Assembly (NCBI GenBank): GCA_017516005.1
Contig: JAFWDU010000007.1
Span: forward strand, 1-64,000
Direction: 5' to 3'
Source of the DNA: Oscillospiraceae bacterium
Lineage (GTDB): Bacteria; Bacillota; Clostridia; Oscillospirales; Oscillospiraceae
Length of the DNA: 64,000 bases
In this document: piece after piece, positions 8,160-16,584 of the stretch
How the letters are laid out: each line of letters opens with the position of its first letter
Position numbering within the stretch: the stretch's first letter is position 1
The notes under the pieces: model-generated
Told to the model about the DNA's origin: nothing
The model's database searches: none
Seen by the model: the letters and a program-made list of their open reading frames with translations, nothing else
Translations under genes and position numbers: made by a program

Positions 8160-8992
8160 TGACCATTCTATGTGTGGATGACGAACAGCTTGTTCTTGAT
8201 CATACACTTTCGCTCTGCCGAGAACTACCGCAGAAGCTGGATGCCGTCGGCTTTCTATCCGCTGAGGAAGCGCTTGTCTGGCTGGAGAACCACAAACCGG
8301 ACCTTGCTCTGTTGGATCTCAATCTGCCAAAAATGGACGGGCTTCTGCTCGCGTCGAAACTGAAAGAACACGATCCTGACACCCGGGTCATTTTTATGAC
8401 AGGTTATTCCCGATTTGTTGCACAATCCTCTCAGGTCCATGTTCCCGGTTATCTGCTCAAGCCAGTTGGATCCTCCCAACTGGAAGAGGCGATTGATTCC
8501 ACACTCTCCCATACAGGTCAGGAGAATCTACCATGTGCACATCTTTATTTCCGTACCTTCGGCTCGTTCGATTTATTAAAGGATGGTGTACCGGTATCGT
8601 TTCCCAGCGTACAGTCAAAAGAACTTTTAGCCCTTCTGATCCACCGGCTGGGCGGAAGCATATCCTACGCCGAAGCATTCCGTTTTCTCTTCCACACGGC
8701 CAATTACAGCGGACTGCTGCAGCATATACAACTGCGCAAGGTAATCCACAGCCTGCGCGCTGTTCTGAAAAGCTGCGGTGCCGGGAAGGCGCTTGAAGCT
8801 CCTGGCAACACACTCCGTATTCGGCCCTCTGATCTTTCCTGTGATCTGTTCCGATTTGTGGAGGGTGACGTTGCTGCAGTGAACTGCTATCGCGGCATCT
8901 ATATGGCGCCTTATCCCTGGGCGCATTTCGCGGAAGCATACGAGTACCGCAGAACAGGGATGGTTCGTTCTCCGCTGCGTGCTTCTTTGTAA
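8159..8992 (+). CDS. response regulator with SARP-type winged helix
   Basis: A 277-residue regulator. The receiver domain (1-120) has the acidic pair D7-D8, the phosphorylated aspartate D53 (LLDLNLPKMDG), T81 and K101. The C-terminal part starts at about residue 127 with the pattern LYFRTFGSFDLLKDG and KELLALLIHRLGG, which resembles the OmpR-like winged helix of SARP regulators. After that only some 55 residues remain, so the bacterial transcriptional activator (BTAD) domain usual in SARPs is short or missing. It is coupled to the LytS-like kinase; partners of such kinases normally carry a LytTR or AraC output domain, which makes this pair unusual. Target genes are unknown. Confidence 0.85.
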   Translation: MTILCVDDEQLVLDHTLSLCRELPQKLDAVGFLSAEEALVWLENHKPDLALLDLNLPKMDGLLLASKLKEHDPDTRVIFMTGYSRFVAQSSQVHVPGYLLKPVGSSQLEEAIDSTLSHTGQENLPCAHLYFRTFGSFDLLKDGVPVSFPSVQSKELLALLIHRLGGSISYAEAFRFLFHTANYSGLLQHIQLRKVIHSLRAVLKSCGAGKALEAPGNTLRIRPSDLSCDLFRFVEGDVAAVNCYRGIYMAPYPWAHFAEAYEYRRTGMVRSPLRASL

Positions 8993-9042
8993 GTGCCGCC
9001 ACTCGCGCATATCCCTGCCTCTGTCGGATGCATCGCAACCAT

Positions 9043-9093
9043 AAAAAAGTACCCTGAAGTCCATTGATGTCAATGGACTTCAGGGTACTTTTT
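9043..9093. terminator. bidirectional terminator after response regulator
   Basis: A very long stem (AAAGTACCCTGAAGTCCATTGA and its complement, two-base loop) ending in TTTTT. It separates the rightward two-component operon from the leftward rsgA operon end. Confidence 0.92.
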
Positions 9094-9158
9094 CCGGTTA
9101 ACTTCATTGTTTATTGCCGCAGAACCTGTGCCGCCAGTAGAAGCAAAGGTTGTTTCCC

Positions 9159-10034
9159 TTATGGCTGTTTTTTTCTCTCCCAGTCTGGAATTTTCGCTGC
9201 TTTTTCATACAGGCTCCTGTAGCTGGCATAGCGGGAAGGCTCAATCTCTCCCTGCTCCAACGCGGATCGCACAGCGCAGCCGGGCTCCTTTAAATGCGCA
9301 CAGTCATGGAACTGGCACCTGCCAAGGTACGGCGCGAAATCCGGAAAAGCATACTGCAGATTTTCCCGAAGTATGATTTCCATTTCGTCGGTATCAAACG
9401 CGGAAAAGCCGGGTGTATCGGCGCAGAGCGTGTCATCGCCCAGATCCAGCAGTTCCACATGTCTGGTTGTATGCCGTCCTCTTCCAAGTTTTTCCGAAAC
9501 CTCGCCGATCGGCAGCGCCAGTTCCGGGCGCAGGGCATTGAGGACGCTGGATTTTCCAACGCCGGAGTTTCCCGTCAGCGCGCAGGTCTTGCCGCTGATG
9601 GCGCTCCGAAGTTCCTCAATTCCCTCTCCGGTTTCAGCACTGGTCCGAATGACCCGGAACCCCGCGTGGCGGTAAATTGCACTCAGGCGGTCTTCCGATT
9701 CCAGATCCACCTTGTTGACACAGATCAGGACATCCACATTCTGATCTCCGGCAATTGCGGTTACGCGGTCTATGAGATACGGCTCTGTCACCGGGATCAC
9801 ATTTGCACAGAAAATGACCAGCAAATCCAGATTGGCGACTGGCGGACGCACAAATGCGTTTTTGCGCGGCAAAATCTCCGCAACCATCTGATTCTCAATC
9901 CGCACCCGATCCCCTGTCAGGGGGCTTAAGCTGCCCTGCCGCAGCTTACCGCGGATCTTGCAGGTCACAATGCCACTGTCCGTCTGGACATAGCAGAATC
10001 CGCTGAGTGCTTTACGAACAATTCCTTCTGTCAT
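9159..10034 (-). CDS. rsgA: small ribosomal subunit biogenesis GTPase
   Basis: A circularly permuted GTPase that matures the 30S subunit. Seen in the 291 residues are an N-terminal OB fold, the G4 motif NKVDL, the P loop GNSGVGKSS, the G3 motif DTPGF and a C-terminal zinc-binding cluster (CQFHDCAHLKEPGC). The start at 10034 follows the prkC stop by four bases. Weak GGAATG upstream and the tight spacing suggest coupled translation. This is the last gene of the long leftward cluster, and the order prpC-prkC-rsgA is widely conserved in Bacillota, where PrkC can phosphorylate RsgA. Confidence 0.96.
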   Translation of the reverse strand: MTEGIVRKALSGFCYVQTDSGIVTCKIRGKLRQGSLSPLTGDRVRIENQMVAEILPRKNAFVRPPVANLDLLVIFCANVIPVTEPYLIDRVTAIAGDQNVDVLICVNKVDLESEDRLSAIYRHAGFRVIRTSAETGEGIEELRSAISGKTCALTGNSGVGKSSVLNALRPELALPIGEVSEKLGRGRHTTRHVELLDLGDDTLCADTPGFSAFDTDEMEIILRENLQYAFPDFAPYLGRCQFHDCAHLKEPGCAVRSALEQGEIEPSRYASYRSLYEKAAKIPDWERKKQP

Positions 10035-10038
10035 ATCT

Positions 10039-12048
10039 TCATTCCGGGAACGTAATGCTTTCATGGAAGCATCGCTGACTGTTGACAAGCACATCGAAGG
10101 TCATGGTTCCGGTTCCGTATACTCTGATACTAACGTAGTCATCAGACAGGTCCGCAACGAAGCTTTCTCCGTACTGCATTCCGTCACAGAGAACACTCAC
10201 CATTACTGTTCCAACGCCTTTGGGAAGTGCAGCTTCTATCACCCGGCTGGTATATACACCGGGTTTGGGATTACCCTGATCCACAAAGAGGCCGGATTCC
10301 TCACTATGATCAGGCTGTGTCTGCTCGCCCGGATTGGTGTTTTCATTTTCCTCGTTTTCGTCGTTCTTATCTTTTTCGTTCTCTTCGTTCTTCTCAGTCT
10401 CCTCATCCGGTCCTTTGGAAACTGTCAGATTGATCACTGTATCCGGCTTGACCTGAGAGGATTCCGCGCCTGACTGGGCGATGACCGTATTCATCGGCTC
10501 CTCACTTGCCTTGAGTGTTACGGTTCCGCGCTGAAGGCCCGCTTTATCAATTGCCAGCAGTGCGTCTTCAATATCCATTCCAACCAGCCTAGGAACCGTC
10601 ACCATTTCCACCGCCACGCCGGAGGAGACATAAAGGATTACCTCTTCTCCCCTGTGCAGCGCTTCCCCATAGACCGGTCTGGAGCGAATGACCTGACCGG
10701 TCGGTATCACGCTGCTGTTCTCCCGTTCGACGGTCACTTTCAGCTCAAACTCCATAGCCTCCAGCGTCTGCTCTGCTGTTGACTGATTCATATCCGTCAC
10801 ACGGGGCATGAATTTTTCCTGGTCTCCCTGACTGACCGTGATCTGGATGGTAGACCCCTCCTTCACGGTTTTTTTCGCCGCAGGATTCTGGGAAATGACA
10901 TAACCGTAGGGAACACTCTCAGAGTATACCCATTTATCAACAGTAACCCGGAACTTCTCATACTCCTCGTCCAGATTCTCATAATACTGTCCGACCAGAT
11001 TCGGGGCGGAAACCTCCTCCGTATCCGAGAACAGGTCCTTCAGAATATAGCTGTAGAGGAAATAGGCAATGCCCACAAATGCAAGTATGATGAAGGACGT
11101 CACCAGAATAATGCCCACTTTGGAGCTTTCTCTCCCCGGCTGTTCCGGTTCGGGTTCTCTGGTCTCTTCCGTCGCGGCAGGCAGTTCTTCTGCCGCCGTA
11201 TGGGTGTATGGGAACAAAATTTTCTGATCCTGCCGGAACGCCTCCAGATCCTCCAGGATCTGTGTTGCAGACTCATAGCGTTCCTCCGTCTTCACACTCA
11301 TGGCGTGCATGACAATCTGCTCCAGTCCCTCCGGGATTTCCGGCTGGATTTCTCTTGGCTTCAGGCACTTTCCGCCGATGTGGGCAATCGCGATGGAAAC
11401 CGCACTGTCCCCGTCGTATGGCAGCCTGCCAGTCAGCATTTCATAGAAGACAACCCCGAGAGAGTACAGATCGGTTTTCTGGTCCACTTTCCCGCCCTTG
11501 GCCTGTTCCGGAGAGATATAATGAACCGACCCAAGGGTTTCCCTGGTCACCGTATTCTGGGAATCGAGCATACGGGCGATACCGAAGTCGGCCACCTTAA
11601 TGCTTCCGTCCTTGAGAACCATGATATTCTGAGGCTTGATGTCCCGATGAATAATATTCCGGCTGTGCGCATGTTCCAGTGCGCTGGCAATCTGCATGCC
11701 GAAATGCAGAGCTTCCTGCCAGGAGAGCTGGCCGCGCTGATGCATGTAATCTTTCAGTGTTATGCCGTCGATAAGTTCCATAACGATATAATCCAGATCT
11801 CCGGAACTGGATACATCGTAGACACTGACAATATTTGGATGGGAAAGCATGGCAACTGCCTGGGATTCCGTCAGGAACCGCCGGTGCAGTTCCGCGTCCC
11901 GTCCAATGTCCTGTTTCAGTATTTTTACCGCGACCAGCCTGTTCAGGCGGTGACACATTGCCTTGTATACGACAGCCATGCCGCCGCTGCCGATCACTTC
12001 CAGCAGTTCATAGCGGTCATCAAGGATTTTACCCAGATATGGATCCAT
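10039..12048 (-). CDS. prkC: Ser/Thr protein kinase with PASTA domains
   Basis: Membrane kinase that senses peptidoglycan fragments and lipid II. The N-terminal Hanks-type kinase (about 10-270) has the glycine loop IGSGGMAVVYKA, VAVKILK, the catalytic loop HRDIKPQNIM and DFGIA. One transmembrane helix lies near 312-335. Three PASTA domains follow (SAPNLVGQYYE, FMPRVTDMNQS, VTVPRLVGMDIED). After them comes a strongly acidic, Asn/Glu/Lys-rich linker of about 50 residues and a C-terminal beta-rich domain of about 85 residues. Total 669 residues. It is paired with the phosphatase prpC upstream and rsgA downstream. Confidence 0.96.
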   Translation of the reverse strand: MDPYLGKILDDRYELLEVIGSGGMAVVYKAMCHRLNRLVAVKILKQDIGRDAELHRRFLTESQAVAMLSHPNIVSVYDVSSSGDLDYIVMELIDGITLKDYMHQRGQLSWQEALHFGMQIASALEHAHSRNIIHRDIKPQNIMVLKDGSIKVADFGIARMLDSQNTVTRETLGSVHYISPEQAKGGKVDQKTDLYSLGVVFYEMLTGRLPYDGDSAVSIAIAHIGGKCLKPREIQPEIPEGLEQIVMHAMSVKTEERYESATQILEDLEAFRQDQKILFPYTHTAAEELPAATEETREPEPEQPGRESSKVGIILVTSFIILAFVGIAYFLYSYILKDLFSDTEEVSAPNLVGQYYENLDEEYEKFRVTVDKWVYSESVPYGYVISQNPAAKKTVKEGSTIQITVSQGDQEKFMPRVTDMNQSTAEQTLEAMEFELKVTVERENSSVIPTGQVIRSRPVYGEALHRGEEVILYVSSGVAVEMVTVPRLVGMDIEDALLAIDKAGLQRGTVTLKASEEPMNTVIAQSGAESSQVKPDTVINLTVSKGPDEETEKNEENEKDKNDENEENENTNPGEQTQPDHSEESGLFVDQGNPKPGVYTSRVIEAALPKGVGTVMVSVLCDGMQYGESFVADLSDDYVSIRVYGTGTMTFDVLVNSQRCFHESITFPE

Positions 12049-12081
12049 TGCCCTGCTCTCCTCCTTTCTGTAACAGTTTCA

Positions 12082-12801
12082 TCAGTCGCACACCAGTACG
12101 GCCGTCACGTTGTCCGGCGCGCCGCGATTCATCGCGATTTCCAGCAGCCTGCGGCAGCAGGTTTCCGGGTTCCCGCCGTGAACCATTTCAAAAAGCAGTT
12201 CCTGATCTCCCAGCAGATTGCTCAGGCCGTCAGAGCACAGCAGATACTGATCCGACGCGGATCTGCGGCTCTCAAAAACATCGCATTCCACTTCCGGATC
12301 CGTTCCCACTGCGCGGGTAATCATGTTTTTGCCTGGATAATGCTTCGCCTGCTCGCTGGATAGTTCGCCGCGCTGTACCATCCATTCCACAACAGAGTGG
12401 TCCTTTGTCATCATGCGGATTCCGTTCTCGTCTGCCGCATAGATTCTGCTGTCGCCCACATTGACCGCATATACGTCTCTGCCGCGAACACACAGTGCAG
12501 TCAGGGTTGTTCCCATTCCGCTGCAGGTAAGGTCTGACTGCGCCCGCTCGTATACCGCACGGTTTGCCTCCTCCACTGCGGCGCGCATGACGTCTTTTAT
12601 GTCAGCGCCGGCGTGAAGTTTCTCTTCACAGCAGGCCATAAAAACACTGCATGCGATATCACTGGCAGTCGCTCCGGCGGCAGCGCCGCCCATGCCGTCG
12701 CAGACGACGGCAAGAAGCAGGTCGGATTTGATCAGGATCCGGTAGCTGTCCTGGTTTTCCGGTCGGACCGCACCGCGGTCTGTCAGGCCAAACGCACGCA
12801 T
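12082..12801 (-). CDS. prpC: PP2C-type Ser/Thr protein phosphatase
   Basis: A 239-residue metal-dependent phosphatase that reverses the action of the neighbouring PrkC kinase. The metal-binding motifs are all visible: RPENQDS near the N-terminus, VCDGMGGAAAG, VNVGDSRIY and CSDGLSNLL, and the C-terminal GAPDNVTAVLV. The start at 12801 is preceded by GAGGAGGG; the frame extends further upstream into rlmN but without a ribosome site. Gene name also stp. Confidence 0.95.
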   Translation of the reverse strand: MRAFGLTDRGAVRPENQDSYRILIKSDLLLAVVCDGMGGAAAGATASDIACSVFMACCEEKLHAGADIKDVMRAAVEEANRAVYERAQSDLTCSGMGTTLTALCVRGRDVYAVNVGDSRIYAADENGIRMMTKDHSVVEWMVQRGELSSEQAKHYPGKNMITRAVGTDPEVECDVFESRRSASDQYLLCSDGLSNLLGDQELLFEMVHGGNPETCCRRLLEIAMNRGAPDNVTAVLVCD

Positions 12802-12814
12802 GTTGATTCCCTCC

Positions 12815-13849
12815 TCAGTTTGTTTCCAGTATCTGCTTTCTTCGGAGCTGTCCGCAGGACGCATCAATATCCCCGCCGAGGCTCCTCCGTACCGTTGCAG
12901 TCACACCGCGCTTCTCCAGTTCCCTCTGGAACGCAGCAATCCGGTCTCTCCCGCTGGGCTTCAGCGGAGATTCCTCTACATTGTTCAGCGGAATCAGGTT
13001 GACGTGCGCCGCCATTCCTTTCAGCCTGGAAGCCAGTTCCGCGGCATTTTCCGCCGAATCATTGACATCCCGGATCATGGCGTATTCAAAGCTGATCCGT
13101 CTGCCCGTAATCCGGAAATAATCCCGGCATGCTTCCAGCAGAGCTGCAATGTCATAAGCACGGTTGACAGGCATAATTCCGCTTCGGATTTCATCATTGG
13201 GCGCATGCAGGGAGATGGAAAGCGTCAGTTGAAGATTTTCCTCCGCCAGTTTCCAGATTCCCGGTACAACGCCGCAGGTGGAAAGGCTGATGTGGCGCAT
13301 GGAGAGATTCAGTCCTTCTGAGCTGGTAACCAGCCGGATAAATTTCAGAACATTGTCGTAGTTGTCCAGCGGTTCTCCGATCCCCATGAGTACAATATGA
13401 GAAACCGGCTCGCCTGAATCGAGTCCTGTGAAAAGTACCTGATCCAGTATCTCGGAGGGCTCCAGGGATCGCACCAGGCCTCCCAGCGTGGACGCACAGA
13501 ATTTACAGCCCATCCGGCAGCCGACCTGCGATGAGACGCAGACGGAATTGCCGTAGCGATAGCGCATGAGGACTGTCTCAACACAGTTTCCGTCCCCCAG
13601 ACGCCACAGGTATTTGATTGTGCCGTCTTTTGCCGAAATCTGACGTCGTTCCACTGCAGGAACCGTCAGGGTGTAGATCTCGGAAAGTCTGGCACGGAGA
13701 TCCTTCGGCAGATTGGTCATCTCATCGAAGGATCGAATGCCCCTGTGCAGCCATGTGTACACCTGTCCTGCCCGGAACGAGGGCTCTCCCAGTTCCGAGA
13801 ATGCCTCCTTCAGTTCCGGAAGAAGCATGGATTTGATATCCTGTTTCAT
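12815..13849 (-). CDS. rlmN: 23S rRNA (adenine2503-C2) methyltransferase RlmN
   Basis: Radical SAM enzyme that methylates A2503 of 23S rRNA and A37 of some tRNAs. The cluster-binding motif CRMGCKFCAST and the C-terminal catalytic cysteine (DIDASCGQLR) are visible in its 344 residues, together with the N-terminal accessory domain. It overlaps the end of rsmB by four bases (ATGA), which points to translational coupling within the long operon. The neighbouring tRNA formylation and rRNA methylation genes fit a translation module. Confidence 0.97.
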   Translation of the reverse strand: MKQDIKSMLLPELKEAFSELGEPSFRAGQVYTWLHRGIRSFDEMTNLPKDLRARLSEIYTLTVPAVERRQISAKDGTIKYLWRLGDGNCVETVLMRYRYGNSVCVSSQVGCRMGCKFCASTLGGLVRSLEPSEILDQVLFTGLDSGEPVSHIVLMGIGEPLDNYDNVLKFIRLVTSSEGLNLSMRHISLSTCGVVPGIWKLAEENLQLTLSISLHAPNDEIRSGIMPVNRAYDIAALLEACRDYFRITGRRISFEYAMIRDVNDSAENAAELASRLKGMAAHVNLIPLNNVEESPLKPSGRDRIAAFQRELEKRGVTATVRRSLGGDIDASCGQLRRKQILETN

Positions 13850-15150
13850 GTATCTTTCCTCATTCGGCAGATGAAAAAGCCGTCAGTTCCGTGCCGCTGC
13901 GGCCACAGCGTAAGCATGCCATCGCTGGTTCCGCCCAGTTCCTCCGGAACCAGAAAGCGCTCCAGATGGAAATCCTTCCGGCTTTCCAGAAAAGCGCGGA
14001 TAATCTCTTCATTTTCTCTGCGGAGCACCGTGCAGGTGGAGTAAAGAAGCACGCCTCCGGGTCGGACATGTTCCGCCTGCGCACAAAGGATCTTCATCTG
14101 CACCTCCGGAAGCCACGCCAGAGATGCGACATCCTTATAGCGGATATCCGGCTTTTTGCGGATCACGCCCAGCCCGGAACATGGCACGTCCGCGATGACA
14201 CAGTCGAATGCGCCGGCCCATGCTTCGCAGACTTTCGATGCATCCTGTACCTGTGCACGAATGCTCTGCAGGCCAAGCCGTTCCGCACCAGCCTCAATCA
14301 GGCGGATCTTATGGGGATGCAGATCGCAGCTGATTATACTTCCCTGATCTTCCATCTGCATGGCCGCTGCAAAGCTTTTGCCGCCGGGTGCGGCACAGCA
14401 GTCGAGCACACGCATCCCCGGCTCTACGCCGGCGGACAGCGCTGCCAGATGAGCCGCTGCATCCTGCACAAAGATTTTGCCCTCCCGGAACAGGCTGAGC
14501 TGCTCCACGCTTCCGGCGCCGGAGAGATAACAGCAGCCTTTCAGCCAGGGATGCGGCTGAACAGAAGCGCCGAGCGCTTCCAGCGCAGGCTGGAGCTCTT
14601 CCGCCGCCATGCGCAGGGGATTGACCTGCACGCAGGTTGGAAGGCTCTCATTATCCATGGCCAGGAATGCCGGAAGCTCCTCCGGCGGCAATTCCCCGGC
14701 AAGCAGGTCCACCAGCGCCTGGGGATGGGAATAACGCACCGCATCGGATGGAGGTTCAGGAAGCTTTGGTGCCCTAGTCACAGCGCGCAGCAGACCGTTT
14801 ACCAGTCCGGCAGCGCCGGCATTGACGTATTTTTTCGCCAGATTTACGGATTCGTTGACCGCAGCGGACGCGGGGATCCGGTCCATCATGGTCAGCTGGT
14901 AAACTCCCAGGCGCAGAATGTCCTCCGTCTGCGGCTGCAGTCTGCTCCTGGCAGTCGTAAGAAACGATTCAATATAGAAATCCAGCAGCATCCGGTTCTG
15001 CAGGACGCCGTAGCACAGTCTGGTTGCAAGCGCCGCATCTGCTGTGGAGAGTCTTCCCTTTGCGATCTCCTCTTTCAAAGCACCATCGGACCAGGCACCC
15101 TGCCTGCGGCAGGCGATCAGGGCGTTCAGTGCCGCCTCTCTCGCCGTCAT
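13846..15150 (-). CDS. rsmB: 16S rRNA (cytosine967-C5) methyltransferase RsmB
   Basis: A 434-residue SAM-dependent enzyme. The N-terminal 130 residues form a NusB-like RNA-binding domain. The Rossmann methyltransferase domain follows, with CCAAPGGKSFA for SAM binding, and two cysteine motifs: DVPCSGLGVIRKKPD, and the catalytic STCTVLRREN. It methylates C967 near the P site of 16S rRNA. Four-base overlaps with fmt upstream and rlmN downstream show a coupled operon. Confidence 0.96.
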   Translation of the reverse strand: MTAREAALNALIACRRQGAWSDGALKEEIAKGRLSTADAALATRLCYGVLQNRMLLDFYIESFLTTARSRLQPQTEDILRLGVYQLTMMDRIPASAAVNESVNLAKKYVNAGAAGLVNGLLRAVTRAPKLPEPPSDAVRYSHPQALVDLLAGELPPEELPAFLAMDNESLPTCVQVNPLRMAAEELQPALEALGASVQPHPWLKGCCYLSGAGSVEQLSLFREGKIFVQDAAAHLAALSAGVEPGMRVLDCCAAPGGKSFAAAMQMEDQGSIISCDLHPHKIRLIEAGAERLGLQSIRAQVQDASKVCEAWAGAFDCVIADVPCSGLGVIRKKPDIRYKDVASLAWLPEVQMKILCAQAEHVRPGGVLLYSTCTVLRRENEEIIRAFLESRKDFHLERFLVPEELGGTSDGMLTLWPQRHGTDGFFICRMRKDT

Positions 15151-16064
15151 GGGAGCGTAATGGGATGGCCGCGGAAATAATCCGGCGCGTTCATCCGCTT
15201 GCCGCCTTCCGCCTGAAGCTGGGTAATGCGCAGCGCACCGTCTCCGCAGGCGATGACTAGTCCGCGTTTATCCAGCGCGACGGGCGTGCCTGGTACAGCG
15301 TCTCCAGACAGTTCCGCCGGTTCCGCCCCAAAGATTTTGAAGCGTTTCCCATCCAGCTCGCAGCTGGCAACCGGCCAGGGAATCAGCCCGCGGATCTGAT
15401 CCAGAATCTGTCTTCTGGTTTTGGTCCAGTCAATGGGGCTCTGTTCTTTCGTGAGCATCGGCGCATAACTTGCCTGTTCCGGATCCTGCGGCGTTCTGTG
15501 AATAATTCCAGCAGCAATGTCCGCCACCGTTTTGCTCAGGAGCTCCGCACCGAGTTCCGCAAGTCTTGCGGTCAGTTCTTCCGAAGTCTCTGCGGGATCG
15601 ATCGGGGTGCGGACAATCTCAATGATATCCCCCGCATCCATTTCCTTTGCCATGTACATGGCAGTCACGCCGGTCTCTTCCAGACCGTTCAGGATGGCCC
15701 ATTGAATGGGGCCGGCGCCGCGGAGCGCAGGAAGAATGCTTGCATGGATATTCACGCATCCGAGCGTTGGAATGTCCAGCACACGCTGAGGCAGAATCTT
15801 TCCGTAGGCAACACAGGCAATCAGATCCGGTGCCAGACTGCGCAGCTCCTCCACCACGGCATCCTCCCGGAAGGTTTCCGGCTGAATCACGTGAAGGCCG
15901 TATTCCAGAGCGGCTTCTTTCACCTCGGAGGGAAGCATTTTCATTCCCCGGTTCTTCGGGGTGTCTGGTTTGGTATAGACGGCGACAATCTCATGACCGT
16001 CCTCCTGCAGCCGCCGCAGGCAGACCGCGGCAATGGCAGGCGTTCCCATGAACACAAGCCTCAC
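15147..16064 (-). CDS. fmt: methionyl-tRNA formyltransferase
   Basis: Formylates initiator Met-tRNA with 10-formyltetrahydrofolate. In the 305 residues the formyltransferase core carries VNIHASILPALRGAGP, including the conserved Asn-His pair and the SLLP-like motif, and a C-terminal OB-fold domain binds tRNA. It sits directly after def (four-base overlap), the usual def-fmt pairing in which one enzyme adds and the other removes the formyl group. Confidence 0.97.
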   Translation of the reverse strand: MRLVFMGTPAIAAVCLRRLQEDGHEIVAVYTKPDTPKNRGMKMLPSEVKEAALEYGLHVIQPETFREDAVVEELRSLAPDLIACVAYGKILPQRVLDIPTLGCVNIHASILPALRGAGPIQWAILNGLEETGVTAMYMAKEMDAGDIIEIVRTPIDPAETSEELTARLAELGAELLSKTVADIAAGIIHRTPQDPEQASYAPMLTKEQSPIDWTKTRRQILDQIRGLIPWPVASCELDGKRFKIFGAEPAELSGDAVPGTPVALDKRGLVIACGDGALRITQLQAEGGKRMNAPDYFRGHPITLP

Positions 16065-16567
16065 GCCTGTTCCTCCTCTTCTTCCTCTTCTGACTGGCGG
16101 AGTTCCTCCAGTTCCTCAGGCGTAAGCATCCGGTAGGCGCGGCTGCGGTAGAGGATGCCGTCCAGATGCTCAATCTCATGGCAGAAGCAGCGTGCAGTCA
16201 GGCCCTCTCCTTCCGTTTCATACCAGTTGCCATCCCGATCCTGGGCACGGACCTTGACATGCATTGGCCGCTTCACCAGGCCGTACTGTCCGGGGATGCT
16301 CAGACAGCCTTCCAGGCCATCCTGCTCCCCGTCCTGTTCCAGAATCTCCGGATTGATCAGTTCCAGCACCGTCTCCCCGTTATCCACCAGCACCGCCCTG
16401 CGCAGCACACCTACCTGAGGTGCGGCAAGGCCAACGCCTTCGGCCTGGGCAAGCGTCTCATGCATGTCGTCAAGCAGTTCATGCAGTCTTGCGTCAAATT
16501 TCTCCACTTTCCGGGAGACCTTGTTAAGGCTGGGCTCCCCCTCTGTCAGGATTGTTCTAAGTGCCAT
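16061..16567 (-). CDS. def: peptide deformylase
   Basis: A 168-residue iron/zinc hydrolase that removes the formyl group from new proteins. All three motifs are present: GVGLAAPQVG, EGCLSIPG and HEIEHLDGIL. The start at 16567 follows GGAG by eight bases; an ATG six codons upstream lacks such a site. The C-terminus ends in an acidic tail with a run of seven glutamates, which is longer than is common. Spaced 17 bases after priA. Confidence 0.96.
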   Translation of the reverse strand: MALRTILTEGEPSLNKVSRKVEKFDARLHELLDDMHETLAQAEGVGLAAPQVGVLRRAVLVDNGETVLELINPEILEQDGEQDGLEGCLSIPGQYGLVKRPMHVKVRAQDRDGNWYETEGEGLTARCFCHEIEHLDGILYRSRAYRMLTPEELEELRQSEEEEEEEQA

Positions 16568-16584
16568 GGATATTGCTCCTCTCA

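Noticed and set aside
11200-12363. Open frame of 387 codons opposite prkC and prpC
   Set aside because: It crosses the junction of two certain genes on the other strand and resembles no protein.
13891-15180. Open frame of 429 codons opposite rsmB
   Set aside because: Shadow of rsmB. It has no start signal and an unnatural composition.
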